Both the position numbers and the translations under genes were made by a program. DNA of 64,000 bases from Microvirga vignae (GTDB taxonomy: Bacteria > Pseudomonadota > Alphaproteobacteria > Rhizobiales > Beijerinckiaceae), in contig NZ_LCYG01000019.1 in the NCBI RefSeq assembly GCF_001017175.1, positions 1-64,000 on the forward strand, read 5' to 3'. Shown here one piece after another: positions 25,527-35,059 of the stretch; the stretch's first letter is position 1; each line of letters begins with the position of its first letter. The notes beneath the pieces are model-generated. The model made no database searches, was not told the origin of the DNA, and worked only from the letters and a program-made list of their open reading frames with translations.

Positions 25527-28235
25527 CTACGCGTCCTTCAGACGGCCCAGCGCCTCCTCCATCTTCGTCTTGCGGGCGAGAGCCTCCTCACGGCGCTCGC
25601 GCTGTTCCTCGACGACCTCTTCCGGTGCGCGCTTGATGAAATCCGCGTTCCCGAGCTTTGCGTCAATCTTGCCGATTTCCGTATCGAGCTTCTGGATTTC
25701 CTTGGCGAGGCGTGCGCGCTCGGCATCGAGATCGATCACGCCTTCGAGCGGAAGGGCCGCCACTTCGCCGCGGATGAGGAGTTGGATCGAACTCTTCGGC
25801 GCGGCATCCGCGAAGGAAATATCGGAGAGGCGCGCGAGGCGCCTCACGATATCGCCCCAGCGATACGCACGAGCCTTCACGTCGGCGGAAGACGCGACGA
25901 GTACGAGCGGTATCTGGGCACCGGCGGGCACGTTCGTCTCGGAACGGGCGGAGCGGATCTCGGTGACGAGGTCCACCACCCAGCCGATCTCGGCCTCGGC
26001 CTGCGGGTCGATGAGGTGATCGAGGTTGGACCAGGGAGCCAGCGCGAGGATCGTCTCGCGCTTCGGCCCCTCCTGCCCCTTCGCTTCCCACAGCTCTTCC
26101 GTGAGGAAGGGCATGATGGGATGCAGGAGCTTGCAGATTTCATCAAGGATGAACGCGATGGTGGCGCGGGTCTCATCCTTCGCAGGAGAATCCGCCCCCT
26201 GCAGCACGGGCTTGGCGAGCTCCAGCGTCCAGTCGCAGAACACGTTCCACACGAAGCGATAGGCAGCACCCGCCGCCTCGTTGAACTTGTAGGCCTGGAT
26301 TCCGGCCGCGACTTCGTTGATTGCCTTCGCGCACTCGCTGAGCGCCCACTTGTTGAGGGTCTCCTTCACCGACTTCGGATCGAATCCCGCGATGCGCTTG
26401 CACTCGTTCATCTCGGCGAAGCGGGCCGCGTTCCAGATCTTGGTCGCGAAGTTGCGGTAATTCTCGACGCGCTGAACCGACAGCTTGATGTCGCGCCCCT
26501 GCGCGGCCATCGAGGTGAGCGTCATGCGCAGCGCATCCGCACCATACTGCTCGATCACGTCGAGCGGATCGATGACGTTGCCTTTCGACTTCGACATCTT
26601 CGCACCCTTCTCGTCACGGACGAGTGCGTGAATGTAGACTGTATCGAAGGGCACTTCGTCCATGAAGTGGAGGCCCATCATCATCATGCGGGCGACCCAG
26701 AAGAAGATGATATCGAAACCCGTGACCAGCGTGTTGGTCGGGTAATAGCGCTTGAGTTCCGGCGTCTCGTCCGGCCAGCCCAGCGTCGAGAACGGCCAGA
26801 GCGCGGAGGAGAACCAGGTGTCGAGCACGTCCTCGTCGCGTTTCAACGCCACGTCCTTGCCGTGCTTGGCGCGCGCTTCGGCCTTCGCATCCTCCTCAGA
26901 ATGTGCGACGAACACGTTGCCCTGATCGTCATACCAGGCCGGGATCTGATGGCCCCACCAGAGCTGGCGCGAGATGCACCACGGCTCGATGTTTTCGAGC
27001 CACTGGAAGTAGGTCTTCTCCCAATTTTCCGGCACGAACTTGGTCTGGCCCTTGCGCACGGCATCGAGCGCACGATCCGCCAGCGGCTTCACGTTCACAT
27101 ACCACTGATCGGTGAGATAAGGCTCGATCACCACGTTCGAACGGTCGCCATGCGGGACCACATGCGTGTTCGGTTCTATCTGAACGAGAACCTCGCGCTC
27201 CTCGAGCATCGCGACGATGCGCTTGCGCGCCTCGAAGCGGTCGAGCCCGTCGAGAGCCATCACGGCCTTGAGGTCGTCCGTCTGCCGAAGGCTTTCGAGG
27301 AAGCCCTCGTTGCCGGAGAGCGCGAGCTGCGCTTCCGTACCGAAGATGTTGATGAGCGGCAGCTTGTGGCGCTTGCCGACCTCGAAATCGTTGAAGTCGT
27401 GCGCTGGCGTGATCTTCACCGCGCCCGTGCCCTTCTCAGGGTCGGAATATTCGTCCGCCACGATCGGAATGCGTCGGCCCACCAGCGGCAGGATGGCGAA
27501 CTTGCCGATGAGATCCTTGTAGCGCTCGTCCTCGGGATGCACGGCAACCGCCACGTCGCCCAGCATCGTCTCGGGACGCGTGGTGGCAACGGTGATGGCG
27601 CGCTCGGGCATGCCCTCGATGGCGTAGCGGATGTGCCAAAGATTGCCCTTCACCTCCACCTGGACTACCTCGAGATCGGAGATCGCGGTCTGGAACTTGG
27701 GATCCCAGTTCACGAGGCGCTTGTCCTTGTAGATCAGGCCCTGCTTATAAAGATCCACGAAAACCTTCAGCACAGCCTTGGACAGGCCCTCGTCCATGGT
27801 GAAGCGCTCGCGCGACCAGTCGCAGGAGGCGCCAAGGCGCTTGAGCTGACGCACGATCGTGCCGCCGGACTCCTCCTTCCACTCCCACACGCGCTTGACG
27901 AATTCCTCACGGCCGAGCTCGCGGCGATGGATCTGTTTCTCCATGAGCTTGCGCTCGACCACCATCTGGGTGGCGATGCCCGCATGATCGGTGCCTGGCT
28001 GCCAGAGCACGTCCTTGCCGCGCATGCGCTCGAAGCGGCAGAGGATGTCCTGGATCGTGTTGTTGAGGGCATGCCCCATGTGGAGCGAGCCCGTCACGTT
28101 CGGCGGCGGGATGACGATGGTATAGGGGTCCGCGCCCTTGCGATCCGGCCGTCCGGCCTTGAAGGCCTCGGCCTCCTCCCAGCGGGTGGCGATGCGTGCT
28201 TCGACGGAAGCAGGGTCGAACGTCTTGTCCATCAT
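25527..28235 (-). CDS. valS: Valine--tRNA ligase
   Basis: The 902-residue class I synthetase charges tRNA-Val and edits mischarged threonine. The HIGH motif is HMGH at residues 52-55 (PPNVTGSLHMGHALN) and the KMSKS motif is intact near residue 535 (GAKMSKSKGNVIDP). The CP1 editing domain lies between them. A C-terminal coiled coil rich in Arg/Glu (about 830-900) ends the protein, as usual for ValRS. It follows popZ on the same strand, a gene order seen in many alphaproteobacteria. Confidence 0.97.
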   Translation of the reverse strand: MMDKTFDPASVEARIATRWEEAEAFKAGRPDRKGADPYTIVIPPPNVTGSLHMGHALNNTIQDILCRFERMRGKDVLWQPGTDHAGIATQMVVERKLMEKQIHRRELGREEFVKRVWEWKEESGGTIVRQLKRLGASCDWSRERFTMDEGLSKAVLKVFVDLYKQGLIYKDKRLVNWDPKFQTAISDLEVVQVEVKGNLWHIRYAIEGMPERAITVATTRPETMLGDVAVAVHPEDERYKDLIGKFAILPLVGRRIPIVADEYSDPEKGTGAVKITPAHDFNDFEVGKRHKLPLINIFGTEAQLALSGNEGFLESLRQTDDLKAVMALDGLDRFEARKRIVAMLEEREVLVQIEPNTHVVPHGDRSNVVIEPYLTDQWYVNVKPLADRALDAVRKGQTKFVPENWEKTYFQWLENIEPWCISRQLWWGHQIPAWYDDQGNVFVAHSEEDAKAEARAKHGKDVALKRDEDVLDTWFSSALWPFSTLGWPDETPELKRYYPTNTLVTGFDIIFFWVARMMMMGLHFMDEVPFDTVYIHALVRDEKGAKMSKSKGNVIDPLDVIEQYGADALRMTLTSMAAQGRDIKLSVQRVENYRNFATKIWNAARFAEMNECKRIAGFDPKSVKETLNKWALSECAKAINEVAAGIQAYKFNEAAGAAYRFVWNVFCDWTLELAKPVLQGADSPAKDETRATIAFILDEICKLLHPIMPFLTEELWEAKGQEGPKRETILALAPWSNLDHLIDPQAEAEIGWVVDLVTEIRSARSETNVPAGAQIPLVLVASSADVKARAYRWGDIVRRLARLSDISFADAAPKSSIQLLIRGEVAALPLEGVIDLDAERARLAKEIQKLDTEIGKIDAKLGNADFIKRAPEEVVEEQRERREEALARKTKMEEALGRLKDA

Positions 28236-28334
28236 GATGCGATACCGGCCAGTTGGCGCGCCAAACGCGCGGGCAAGACGGCTACAAACCGGACGGATGG
28301 GACGAAGTCAACCGATGGACGGAAAACTTGGGAT

Positions 28335-28907
28335 TTATCCGCGAGTCACGCGCTCGATTTCGGCCTTCACCAGCCGTTCCACGAGGGCCGGAAGATTCTC
28401 GTCGAGCCATACCTTGAGCATGGGCCGCAGCATCTCCTTCATCAGGTCCTCGACGGTCTGAGGCTGGCTCGGCGCGCGAACCGCACTCAGCCGCCCGAAG
28501 GCCTCGGAAACGGAGGCTTCCGTCATCCGGGACAAGAGGGATTCGCCGGGGTTCCGTTCGCAGGGCTGAGCAAAGGCCTGAGGAGCCCGCACCATTGCCA
28601 CAGCCGCCGGAGGAACAGACCGTTCCGCCTCGTAGGTCTCCGCGAGACGGGCGACGGAGCGCTCCTCCTGGAACGGACCGTCTTGGATGAAAGGCTTCTC
28701 CTCGACGGCAGAAGGCGGAGGCTGGGTATAAAGCCCAGAAGACACATGCTGCTCGGTGATGTCCAGGACGGTCTTCAGGGGCGTCGGTTCGGGCTCCCGG
28801 ATTGTCGGCTCAGGCGCCGGCTCATGATCCTCGGAAATAATGCGACGGATGGAAGCTAAAATATCTTCCATCGATGGTTCATTGACCTTCAGGTTCATCG
28901 AACCCAT
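28335..28907 (-). CDS. popZ: Cell-pole organizing protein PopZ (DUF2497)
   Basis: The protein of about 190 residues has the PopZ layout. A conserved N-terminal helix (PSMEDILASIRRIISEDHE) recruits client proteins, a long Pro/Glu-rich disordered middle part follows, and a C-terminal assembly region (TVEDLMKEMLRPMLKVWLD and LPALVERLVKAEIERVTRG) ends it. PopZ forms a polar condensate that anchors ParB-parS and recruits cell-cycle kinases, and fits with divK elsewhere in the window. The start is probably the ATG at 28907; TTG 28919 and ATG 28898 are alternatives. It lies between tolC and valS on the same strand. Confidence 0.9.
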   Translation of the reverse strand: MGSMNLKVNEPSMEDILASIRRIISEDHEPAPEPTIREPEPTPLKTVLDITEQHVSSGLYTQPPPSAVEEKPFIQDGPFQEERSVARLAETYEAERSVPPAAVAMVRAPQAFAQPCERNPGESLLSRMTEASVSEAFGRLSAVRAPSQPQTVEDLMKEMLRPMLKVWLDENLPALVERLVKAEIERVTRG

Positions 28908-28990
28908 AGCCCCACCCAATAAAATAGAGTTTTAGAATCTCATTCTTGAGAATGTTTTTAAGTATTTTACGCAGGCTTACAGAAAACAAG

Positions 28991-29020
28991 CGGGGCCAGA
29001 ACTAAATTGCCCTGGCCCCG
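28991..29020 (-). terminator. Hairpin terminator after tolC
   Basis: CGGGGCCAG (28991-28999) pairs with CTGGCCCCG (29012-29020) around a 12-nt loop, only 7 nt past the tolC stop. It separates tolC from popZ. Confidence 0.75.
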
Positions 29021-29027
29021 ATACTTA

Positions 29028-30440
29028 TCAACGACCATCAGGCGTGGTCGTTCCGATCCAGAGATCTTTGACCTGATCGTAGTGAATCCTTGGGCTGTAG
29101 TGATTCACAGCGAGCCCCAGAGCGCGGGAGTTGAGGCGTCCCATGGACTGAACGAGCTGGTAGGACGCCACCACCCGATCACGCTGCGCCTGGATCAGAT
29201 TCACCCGGGCCGTGAGCAGTTCCTGCTGAGCGTTCAGCACGTCGAGGGTCGTGCGCTGGCCGACACGGGCCTCCTCGCGTACACCGCTGAGAGCCGTCTC
29301 GGCCGCATCGATCTGGGCCTGGGCAGCCTGGATCTGCGCGCGAGCGGCCTCGAGATCACCCCAGGACGACAGGACTGCGGCGCGCACCTGATCGCGAACC
29401 CAGTCTGCCTGGAGCTGAGCCTGGCCGGCCTGCTCCTTAGCCTGCCGGACCTCGGCATAGACCTGCCCGCCTTCATAGATCGGAACAGTCAGCCTTGCGA
29501 CAGCCGAGGCGGCCAACCTCTCGTCCCCGGAAGTCTGCACATCATAGGACTGGGTCACGGAGGCGCTCACCCCCAGCTGCGGAGCGAGTGCCCCCTGAGC
29601 AACCTTCACGGCAAGCTCGGCGACATCGACGGCATGCTGGGCAGCCTTGATGGCCGGATGCTCTCCAAGTGCAATTTTGAGAGCCGCATCCACAGTCCGG
29701 GGCGTCAGCCTGTCGAGCGGACGGCCAGGTGCCAGCTGCCGCGGCTCGACACCGACAAACTGACGGTACTGCGCGATGCTGGTCCGCAAATTGGCCTCGG
29801 CCGCGCTTGCCTGGGAGCGCGCCGCGGCCAAGCGCGACTCGGCCTGAGCCACGTCCGTACGAGTGACCTCACCGACGTTGAAGCGGTCCCGTGTCTGGCG
29901 CAGTTGCTCGTCGATCACCTCGACGTTGTTGCGCTGGAGATCGAGAATGGCCGTGTCGCGCAGCACGTTCATGTAGGCGCTGGCAGCGCTGAACAGCATA
30001 TCCTGCTCGACGTTGGTCAGGTCTTCTCGCGAGCGGAGAACGCCGGATTCCGCCTGCCGAACCCTGTTGTCGGTCTGAAAGCCGTCAAAGATAGGCTGGG
30101 TGAGTTCAACGCCGTATCCACGGGGCGTCAGCCACTCAGTTTGCTCGCCGCCGCCAAAGATCGTGCGCGGTGTCCTCGGGTCATATTTCGAGTAGGTGCG
30201 CGAGATCTCCGCATTGGCATTGATACGCGGGCGATACCCGGACTTCGCCTGAGCGACGTCTTCATCGGCTGCACGAACGCCGGCGCGCTGGGCATTCAGG
30301 TTCGGGTTGTTCCCATAGGCCTTGGCCAAAGCGCTTTCCAGCGTCTCGGCCGAAACATTGTTCGCGCCCGCCAGCACGAATGCGGAGGCCATGACTCCAA
30401 GGAGCATACGATACTTGTTGCTGGATTGCTTCCCGTTCAC
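29028..30440 (-). CDS. tolC: TolC-family outer membrane channel
   Basis: The product is about 470 residues. A signal peptide (MLLGVMASAFVLAGANNVSA) precedes two homologous outer-membrane-factor repeats, with long amphipathic helices rich in Ala/Gln and the typical ALAKAYGNNPNLNAQRAGVRAADEDV start. Trimeric TolC forms the exit duct for type I secretion and RND pumps; the serralysin-like protease at 43.3 kb would need such a duct. GTG 30440 has an AGGTGG-like site upstream; the frame is open to GTG 30470. The tolC-popZ-valS order with pcm upstream is typical for the order. Confidence 0.92.
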   Translation of the reverse strand: MNGKQSSNKYRMLLGVMASAFVLAGANNVSAETLESALAKAYGNNPNLNAQRAGVRAADEDVAQAKSGYRPRINANAEISRTYSKYDPRTPRTIFGGGEQTEWLTPRGYGVELTQPIFDGFQTDNRVRQAESGVLRSREDLTNVEQDMLFSAASAYMNVLRDTAILDLQRNNVEVIDEQLRQTRDRFNVGEVTRTDVAQAESRLAAARSQASAAEANLRTSIAQYRQFVGVEPRQLAPGRPLDRLTPRTVDAALKIALGEHPAIKAAQHAVDVAELAVKVAQGALAPQLGVSASVTQSYDVQTSGDERLAASAVARLTVPIYEGGQVYAEVRQAKEQAGQAQLQADWVRDQVRAAVLSSWGDLEAARAQIQAAQAQIDAAETALSGVREEARVGQRTTLDVLNAQQELLTARVNLIQAQRDRVVASYQLVQSMGRLNSRALGLAVNHYSPRIHYDQVKDLWIGTTTPDGR

Positions 30441-30635
30441 GCCCACCTGCCTAACGATTTCAATACGCACAATCGGGATCGAAACCGATTCACAAAACTC
30501 GGATCATTCAAAGCGCAACAATAACTATGGCGTTTGAGTCGGCAACAGCCCCCCTTCACCGTGATGAATTTTAGTGTGGGGGTGGCGCAAAAAAGCGACA
30601 CTATTTGTGAGTGGAATTAGGAATTTAGTAAGGAT

Positions 30636-31298
30636 CTAGAACGTGAAGCCGGGCTCTTGGACGAAGGGCGCCAGAACGGGAGCCGCAGCATCGAAGAGGG
30701 CGCGCTCACCGAAAGCATCGCTAGAGCGCACATAGAGGGTCGCCCGGGCCGCGCGGCCGCGGCCCTTCACGCAGACCAGCCTGCCGCCTTCGGCCAGCTG
30801 CTGCAGAAGCGCTTCGGGACGCAGATCAACAGCGCCGTTGATGAGAATGACGTCGTAGGGAGCATTCTTGGCATAGCCATGGTCGAGTGGACCGGTCACC
30901 ACCTCGACCCCTCCTGCACCCGCCGCCACAAGGCTCTTCCTGGCGGCGTGAGCGAGAGCCTCGTCCGATTCCAGAGCCGTCACCTGAGCGCCGAGTTTGT
31001 CGAACACGGCAGCGGCATAGCCGCGACCGCAGGCCACATCGAGTGCCCTCTCGCCGGCCTCGACTCCAAGAGCCTGGATCATACGGCCCAGGTTCATGGG
31101 AGATAGCATGTAGCGGCTGGTCGTACTGTCGCTGACCAGAATGTCCTGATCGATATAGGCAAGCTCCTCACGGCCGGGGAGAACGAACTTCTCGCGCGGA
31201 ACGCTGTCCATGGCATCGAGCAGCGGAATGTCGTTCACGTCGAAAGTGCGCAGCTGGCTATCAACCATCATCCGGCGCGCTTGCGAGAAATCGACCAT
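30636..31298 (-). CDS. pcm: Protein-L-isoaspartate O-methyltransferase-family protein
   Basis: The 220-residue SAM-dependent enzyme belongs to the PCMT family, which repairs isoaspartyl residues in aged proteins. It starts MVDFSQARRMMVDSQLRTFDV, has the family block DQDILVSDSTTSRYMLSP, and a SAM loop ALDVACGRGYAAAVF. The usual G-x-G-x-G is altered to ACGRGY, a common alphaproteobacterial variant, so repair activity is less certain than the fold. The ATG at 31298 has GAGG 8 nt upstream. It sits upstream of tolC on the same strand. Confidence 0.87.
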   Translation of the reverse strand: MVDFSQARRMMVDSQLRTFDVNDIPLLDAMDSVPREKFVLPGREELAYIDQDILVSDSTTSRYMLSPMNLGRMIQALGVEAGERALDVACGRGYAAAVFDKLGAQVTALESDEALAHAARKSLVAAGAGGVEVVTGPLDHGYAKNAPYDVILINGAVDLRPEALLQQLAEGGRLVCVKGRGRAARATLYVRSSDAFGERALFDAAAPVLAPFVQEPGFTF

Positions 31299-31322
31299 GG
31301 AGATTGCCTCAGAAATTCGACT

Positions 31323-31396
31323 TGGAGGCCTCGCCCGGAATCGAACCGGGGTGCAAGGATTTGCAGTCCTCTGCGTAACCACTCCGCCACGAGGCC
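31323..31396 (-). tRNA. tRNA-Cys (anticodon GCA)
   Basis: The acceptor stem GGCCTCG/CGAGGCC, a D-arm with AGTGGTTA, the anticodon loop CTGCAAA (GCA), the T-loop GGTTCGATTCC and an encoded CCA are all present. It has 74 nt including CCA. Confidence 0.96.
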
Positions 31397-31596
31397 ATCC
31401 GGGGCGTACCGCGAACGCGGCGGGAGCCTCATAGCAAGGGCCATTCCAAAGAGCAACAGCCCGTTTTGCGAGATAGCTCACGAAAGGGGCTTGCACCCCG
31501 CCAAACTCGTGTTATATGCCACGCACCGTCGCCGACGAGAGCTGCTCCGGCAGGCTCGGCGAGAAGAGGCGAAAGTCTCCTGAAGGTATGGCTTAT

Positions 31597-31671
31597 TCCG
31601 GCGTGGCGCAGCGGTAGCGCAGCGGACTGTTAATCCGTTGGTCGTAGGTTCGAATCCTACCGCCGGAGCCA
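31597..31671 (+). tRNA. tRNA-Asn (anticodon GTT)
   Basis: The acceptor stem TCCGGCG/CGCCGGA, D-arm AGCGGTAGCGC, the anticodon loop CTGTTAA (GTT), T-arm GGTTCGAATCC and an encoded CCA are present. It has 75 nt including CCA and runs opposite to tRNA-Cys. Confidence 0.96.
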
Positions 31672-31788
31672 ACTTCTTCCCCTCCCCGGTAATCAGGCAT
31701 TTTCTACCATCGGCAGTGCCGCCCGCTTGGAGCTCGCGCGCTTTCGTGTCGCATAGCTTTTCAAAGCGCAGCAGTAGGTTCTCCTTCA

Positions 31789-32230
31789 ATGTGCGCCTTG
31801 GAGAAATGCCGTCGTCTTCCTGTCCTTGTCTGGTTTCGTGACGATCACCGCCTGGGCGGCAATTCAGCTCTCTCAGTCGCTCTGGAGACGGGCACACCGG
31901 TTCTGCGCCTCGCGATCATGGGAGAACCCGCTGATGGCCTGCGACCCTTGGGAGGTGCGGCCCGCTGGTAGCTCGATGGTTCACCCACGGCTCTCGACGA
32001 TTCGCTGCAGCTGGCAGGCTCACGCCTTCCCATGATGCGGAAGCCTGCCCTGCAGGCTACGGAGACGGCGATCTCCACCACCAGAGCCAAGCTGTTTTTC
32101 TGTGAATCGGTCAGGAAAGCCCTTCCAGGTCTTCACGCCTTATATCAGGGCCGTCCTGGCGCGGTCTGTCGAAGTCCCTCGCCCTGCCCCGCCCGACATT
32201 CCAGGAGATCCGTCCGCGCCAGATGTGAAA
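31789..32230 (+). pseudogene. Decayed deoxyribodipyrimidine photolyase (N-terminal remnant)
   Basis: Frame 1 (31789-31971) reads PVLVWFRDDHRLGGNSALS…ETGTPVL, then GLRPLGGAARW, the unmistakable photolyase N-terminus. A stop codon follows at the place where the family has a second Trp (TAG for TGG). The same frame then continues as LDGSPTALDDSLQLAGSRL to about 32085. From 32102 another frame gives SGKPFQVFTPYIRAVLA, the family's later K-V-F-T-P-F segment. About 45 residues between the two pieces are missing, and nothing recognisable remains after about 32230. The gene is thus inactivated by a nonsense change, a deletion with frameshift and loss of the catalytic C-terminus. The remaining 350 nt before 32580 hold nothing I recognise. 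Confidence 0.8.
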
Positions 32231-32579
32231 CGCCACAGAATCTCGTTGCCGAACGCCCTGAGCAGCCTCAGGACGCGCAAAAATTTTCGAGTGAGGTGTC
32301 TGGCGCGATTTCAACCATCAGCTTCTGCATACTTATCCACACCTGCCGGAAAATCGCACACGCCGCGTTTCGAAAAATTTCCGTGGGAGAACGATCCGCG
32401 AAACCTGAAAGCTCGGCGGAGCGGCCGGACGGGCTATCCGATGCTGGATGCCGGGATGGGTGCAGCCTGCATGCTCTCGACCATGAGACCACGGAAGCGT
32501 CTTGACCCATCAGGCTGCTTGCCGTCAGCATCGGTGCCCTCATGCAGGAACGCTCCTGCTTCCGCCTTTCGGAATGACC

Positions 32580-33302
32580 ATGACAGCCACTTCTCTTCTG
32601 TTTCGCGACGATGCCTATGCCCGCTCCTGCACGGCGACCGTGCTCGGCGTGACGCCCGAAGGCGGCGTCATTCTCGACCGCACCGTGTTCTACGCCCAAG
32701 GCGGCGGCCAGCCAGGCGATGTGGGTGTGATCCTGCGTTCGAACGCCGAGACGGTCGATGTCATGAACACGGTTTACGGCTCCGATCGCTCGCAGATCAT
32801 GCATCTCGTCGGCTCGGAAGCAGCCTCCCGCTTTGCCCCGGGCGAAAATATCGAGCTGCAGCTCGATTGGGAGCGCCGCTTCAAGCGCATGCGCGTCCAC
32901 ACCGCGCTTCATCTCCTGAGCGTCGTCCTGCCTTACCCGGTTACCGGCGGCGCGATTGGCGATGGCGATGGACGACTCGATTTCGACATTCCCGACGCCG
33001 GGCTTGACAAGGCAGACCTGACCGACAAGCTGAATGCGCTGATCGCACAGGACGCGCCCGTCACCGACCGCTGGATCACCGATGAGGAGCTCGATGCCAA
33101 TCCGGGGCTGGTGAAAACCATGTCGGTGAAACCGCCGCGCGGATCGGGCCGGGTTCGCCTGGTGGAGATCGAGGGCATTGACCTTCAGCCCTGCGGCGGT
33201 ACCCATGTGCGCCGCACGGGCGAGATCGGCCAGGCTGTGATTACCGACATCGAAAAGAAGGGCAAGCAGAACCGCCGCGTTCGCCTGTCCCTCATCGATT
33301 GA
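32580..33302 (+). CDS. Alanyl-tRNA editing protein (AlaX-type)
   Basis: The 240-residue protein is a free-standing editing domain related to that of AlaRS. It hydrolyses Ser- or Gly-mischarged tRNA-Ala. Zinc-site motifs are visible: HTALH (H-x-x-x-H) in the centre and C-x-x-x-H in QPCGGTHVRRTGEIG. The N-terminal part (RTVFYAQGGGQPGDVG) is the AlaX-M/L glycine-rich block. ATG 32580 (with GGA upstream) or ATG 32574 starts the protein. It lies 42 nt upstream of the sulfurtransferase gene, on the same strand. Confidence 0.92.
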   Translation: MTATSLLFRDDAYARSCTATVLGVTPEGGVILDRTVFYAQGGGQPGDVGVILRSNAETVDVMNTVYGSDRSQIMHLVGSEAASRFAPGENIELQLDWERRFKRMRVHTALHLLSVVLPYPVTGGAIGDGDGRLDFDIPDAGLDKADLTDKLNALIAQDAPVTDRWITDEELDANPGLVKTMSVKPPRGSGRVRLVEIEGIDLQPCGGTHVRRTGEIGQAVITDIEKKGKQNRRVRLSLID

Positions 33303-33344
33303 AGACCCTATCTCTCCAAGAAACCGATCATCAGGAGCATCGCC

Positions 33345-34199
33345 ATGTCCCAGCTCTTCGTTTCACCCGCACGGTTGCAGGAGCATCTGGACGATCCGAG
33401 TGTCGTGATCATCGACGGTTCCTGGTACCTGCCGACGCAGAACCGCGACCCTGACGCCGAGTTCCTGGCGGGCCACATCCCAGGCGCACTGCGCTTCGAT
33501 ATCGATACGGTCAAGGACACCTCGTCCTCCCTGCCTCACATGCTGCCCTCGCCGGAGGTGTTTGCGAAAACGGTCGGCGATATGGGCATCGATGAGAACA
33601 CGATCATCGTCGTCTATGATGGCGCTGGTCTTTTCTCCGCTCCGCGCGTCCGCTGGACCTTTCAGGTCTTCGGCGCTCGCAGCGTCTCGATTCTCGAAGG
33701 CGGCTTCCCGGCCTGGAAGGCGGAAGGCCGCCCTGTCGAGACCGGGCCCGAGAGGAAACGCGAACCGAAGATCTTCAAGCCGTCCTTCAACACCGCGGCC
33801 GTGGCGGATGTCTCTGCCGTTCAGGAGGCTCTTCGGACACACGCTGCGCAAGTGGTCGATGCACGCCCGGCCGAGCGTTTCCGCGGCGAAGCGCCCGAGC
33901 CCCGCCCGGGTCTTCGCTCAGGTCACATTCCGGGAAGCCTCAACCTGCCCTTCGGCCGAATCGTCGAAAACGGCAAGCTGAAGGACAAGGCGGGAATCGA
34001 GCAGGCCTTGAAAGAGGCCGGCATCGATCCCGAAAAGCCGGTGATCACCACCTGCGGTTCCGGCGTCTCGGCGGCCATTGTTGGTGTCGCCCTCGAGGCG
34101 GCAGGCCATCCAATGAAGGCGATCTATGATGGCGCCTGGGCCGAATGGGGGGCGCGGGAGGATTTGCCGCTAGGAACGGGACCCGCGAAGAAAAACTGA
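33345..34199 (+). CDS. sseA: 3-mercaptopyruvate sulfurtransferase
   Basis: The 284-residue protein has two rhodanese domains (about 1-130 and 155-284). The active-site loop is CGSGVSA with Cys237; the C-G-S/T-G-V sequence marks mercaptopyruvate rather than thiosulfate specificity. It transfers sulfur from 3-mercaptopyruvate to cyanide or thiols in cysteine metabolism. The start has AGGAG 8 nt upstream. Typical landmarks are DGSWYLPTQNRD near the N-terminus and GHIPGSLNLPF in the second domain. A terminator follows. Confidence 0.93.
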   Translation: MSQLFVSPARLQEHLDDPSVVIIDGSWYLPTQNRDPDAEFLAGHIPGALRFDIDTVKDTSSSLPHMLPSPEVFAKTVGDMGIDENTIIVVYDGAGLFSAPRVRWTFQVFGARSVSILEGGFPAWKAEGRPVETGPERKREPKIFKPSFNTAAVADVSAVQEALRTHAAQVVDARPAERFRGEAPEPRPGLRSGHIPGSLNLPFGRIVENGKLKDKAGIEQALKEAGIDPEKPVITTCGSGVSAAIVGVALEAAGHPMKAIYDGAWAEWGAREDLPLGTGPAKKN

Positions 34200-34219
34200 T
34201 ATCCGAACACAACAAAAGA

Positions 34220-34249
34220 AAAAGGCCCCGAGAAACTCCGGGGCCTTTT
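34220..34249. terminator. Bidirectional terminator between sseA and the aap operon
   Basis: AAAAGGCCCCG (34220-34230) pairs with CGGGGCCTTTT (34239-34249) around an 8-nt loop and ends in T-runs on both strands. It lies between convergent sseA and aapP. Confidence 0.9.
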
Positions 34250-34266
34250 GCATTTCACCGATCCGC

Positions 34267-35055
34267 TTAGTGCAGGATCTGGGACAGGAAGAGCTTGGTA
34301 CGCTCGTGCTGCGGGTTCTTGAAGAACTCGTCGGGCGTGTTCATTTCGACGATCTGCCCGTAATCCATGAAGATCACGCGGTCAGCCACCTGGCGGGCGA
34401 AGCCCATTTCGTGGGTGACGCAGAGCATGGTCATGCCCTCTTCCGCCAGCCCCACCATGGTGTCGAGCACTTCCTTCACCATCTCAGGGTCGAGCGCGGA
34501 GGTGGGCTCATCGAACAGCATGATCTTGGGACTCATGCAGAGCGAGCGGGCAATCGCCACGCGTTGCTGTTGGCCGCCCGAGAGCTGGCCCGGATACTTG
34601 TTCGCCTGCTCGGGGATCTTCACCCGCTTCAGGTAGTGCATGGCGATCTCTTCCGCGTCCTTCTTGGGCATCTTCTTCACCCAGATCGGCGCGAGCGTGC
34701 AGTTCTCGAGGATCGTCAGGTGCGGGAAGAGATTGAAGTGCTGGAACACCATGCCGACGTCGCGGCGCACCTCATCGATGCGCTTGAGGTCGTTCGTCAG
34801 CTCGGTGCCATCGACGATGATGCGGCCCTTCTGGTGCTCTTCCAGACGGTTGATGCAGCGGATCATGGTGGACTTGCCCGAGCCCGAAGGCCCGCAGATC
34901 ACGATGCGCTCGCCGCGACGCACACTGAGATTGATGTCACGCAGCACGTGGAATTCACCATACCATTTATGCACGTCTATCATCTGCACTGCGGCCTCGG
35001 CCTTCGGATCGATTGCGGAGGTCTGAACTGCTTGGGATGTCATTGTCGTTGCCAT
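34267..35055 (-). CDS. aapP: General L-amino acid ABC transporter, ATP-binding protein AapP
   Basis: The 262-residue ATPase energises uptake of many L-amino acids. Motifs are Walker [10 protein letters not shown], the Q-loop, signature LSGGQQQR and Walker [15 protein letters not shown], followed by the H-loop THEMGF. It closely fits the GlnQ/AapP family. ATG 35055 lies 4 nt past the aapM stop, so translation is coupled; the longer frame to 35097 overlaps aapM. It is the last gene of aapJQMP. Confidence 0.95.
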   Translation of the reverse strand: MATTMTSQAVQTSAIDPKAEAAVQMIDVHKWYGEFHVLRDINLSVRRGERIVICGPSGSGKSTMIRCINRLEEHQKGRIIVDGTELTNDLKRIDEVRRDVGMVFQHFNLFPHLTILENCTLAPIWVKKMPKKDAEEIAMHYLKRVKIPEQANKYPGQLSGGQQQRVAIARSLCMSPKIMLFDEPTSALDPEMVKEVLDTMVGLAEEGMTMLCVTHEMGFARQVADRVIFMDYGQIVEMNTPDEFFKNPQHERTKLFLSQILH

Positions 35056-35059
35056 GAAA

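Noticed and set aside
25782..28859. 1025-codon plus-strand open frame opposite valS and popZ
   Set aside because: It is an antisense shadow caused by high GC at third positions. The translation is His/Arg/Leu-rich without domains, while valS on the other strand has all synthetase motifs.
31478..31897. Minus-strand frame across tRNA-Asn (VGFEPTTNGL…)
   Set aside because: This is the well-known spurious translation of a tRNA gene's complement.
32333..32341. TTATCCACA, a perfect DnaA box
   Set aside because: It is a single box in decayed sequence with no cluster, no AT-rich unwinding element and no origin-linked gene nearby.
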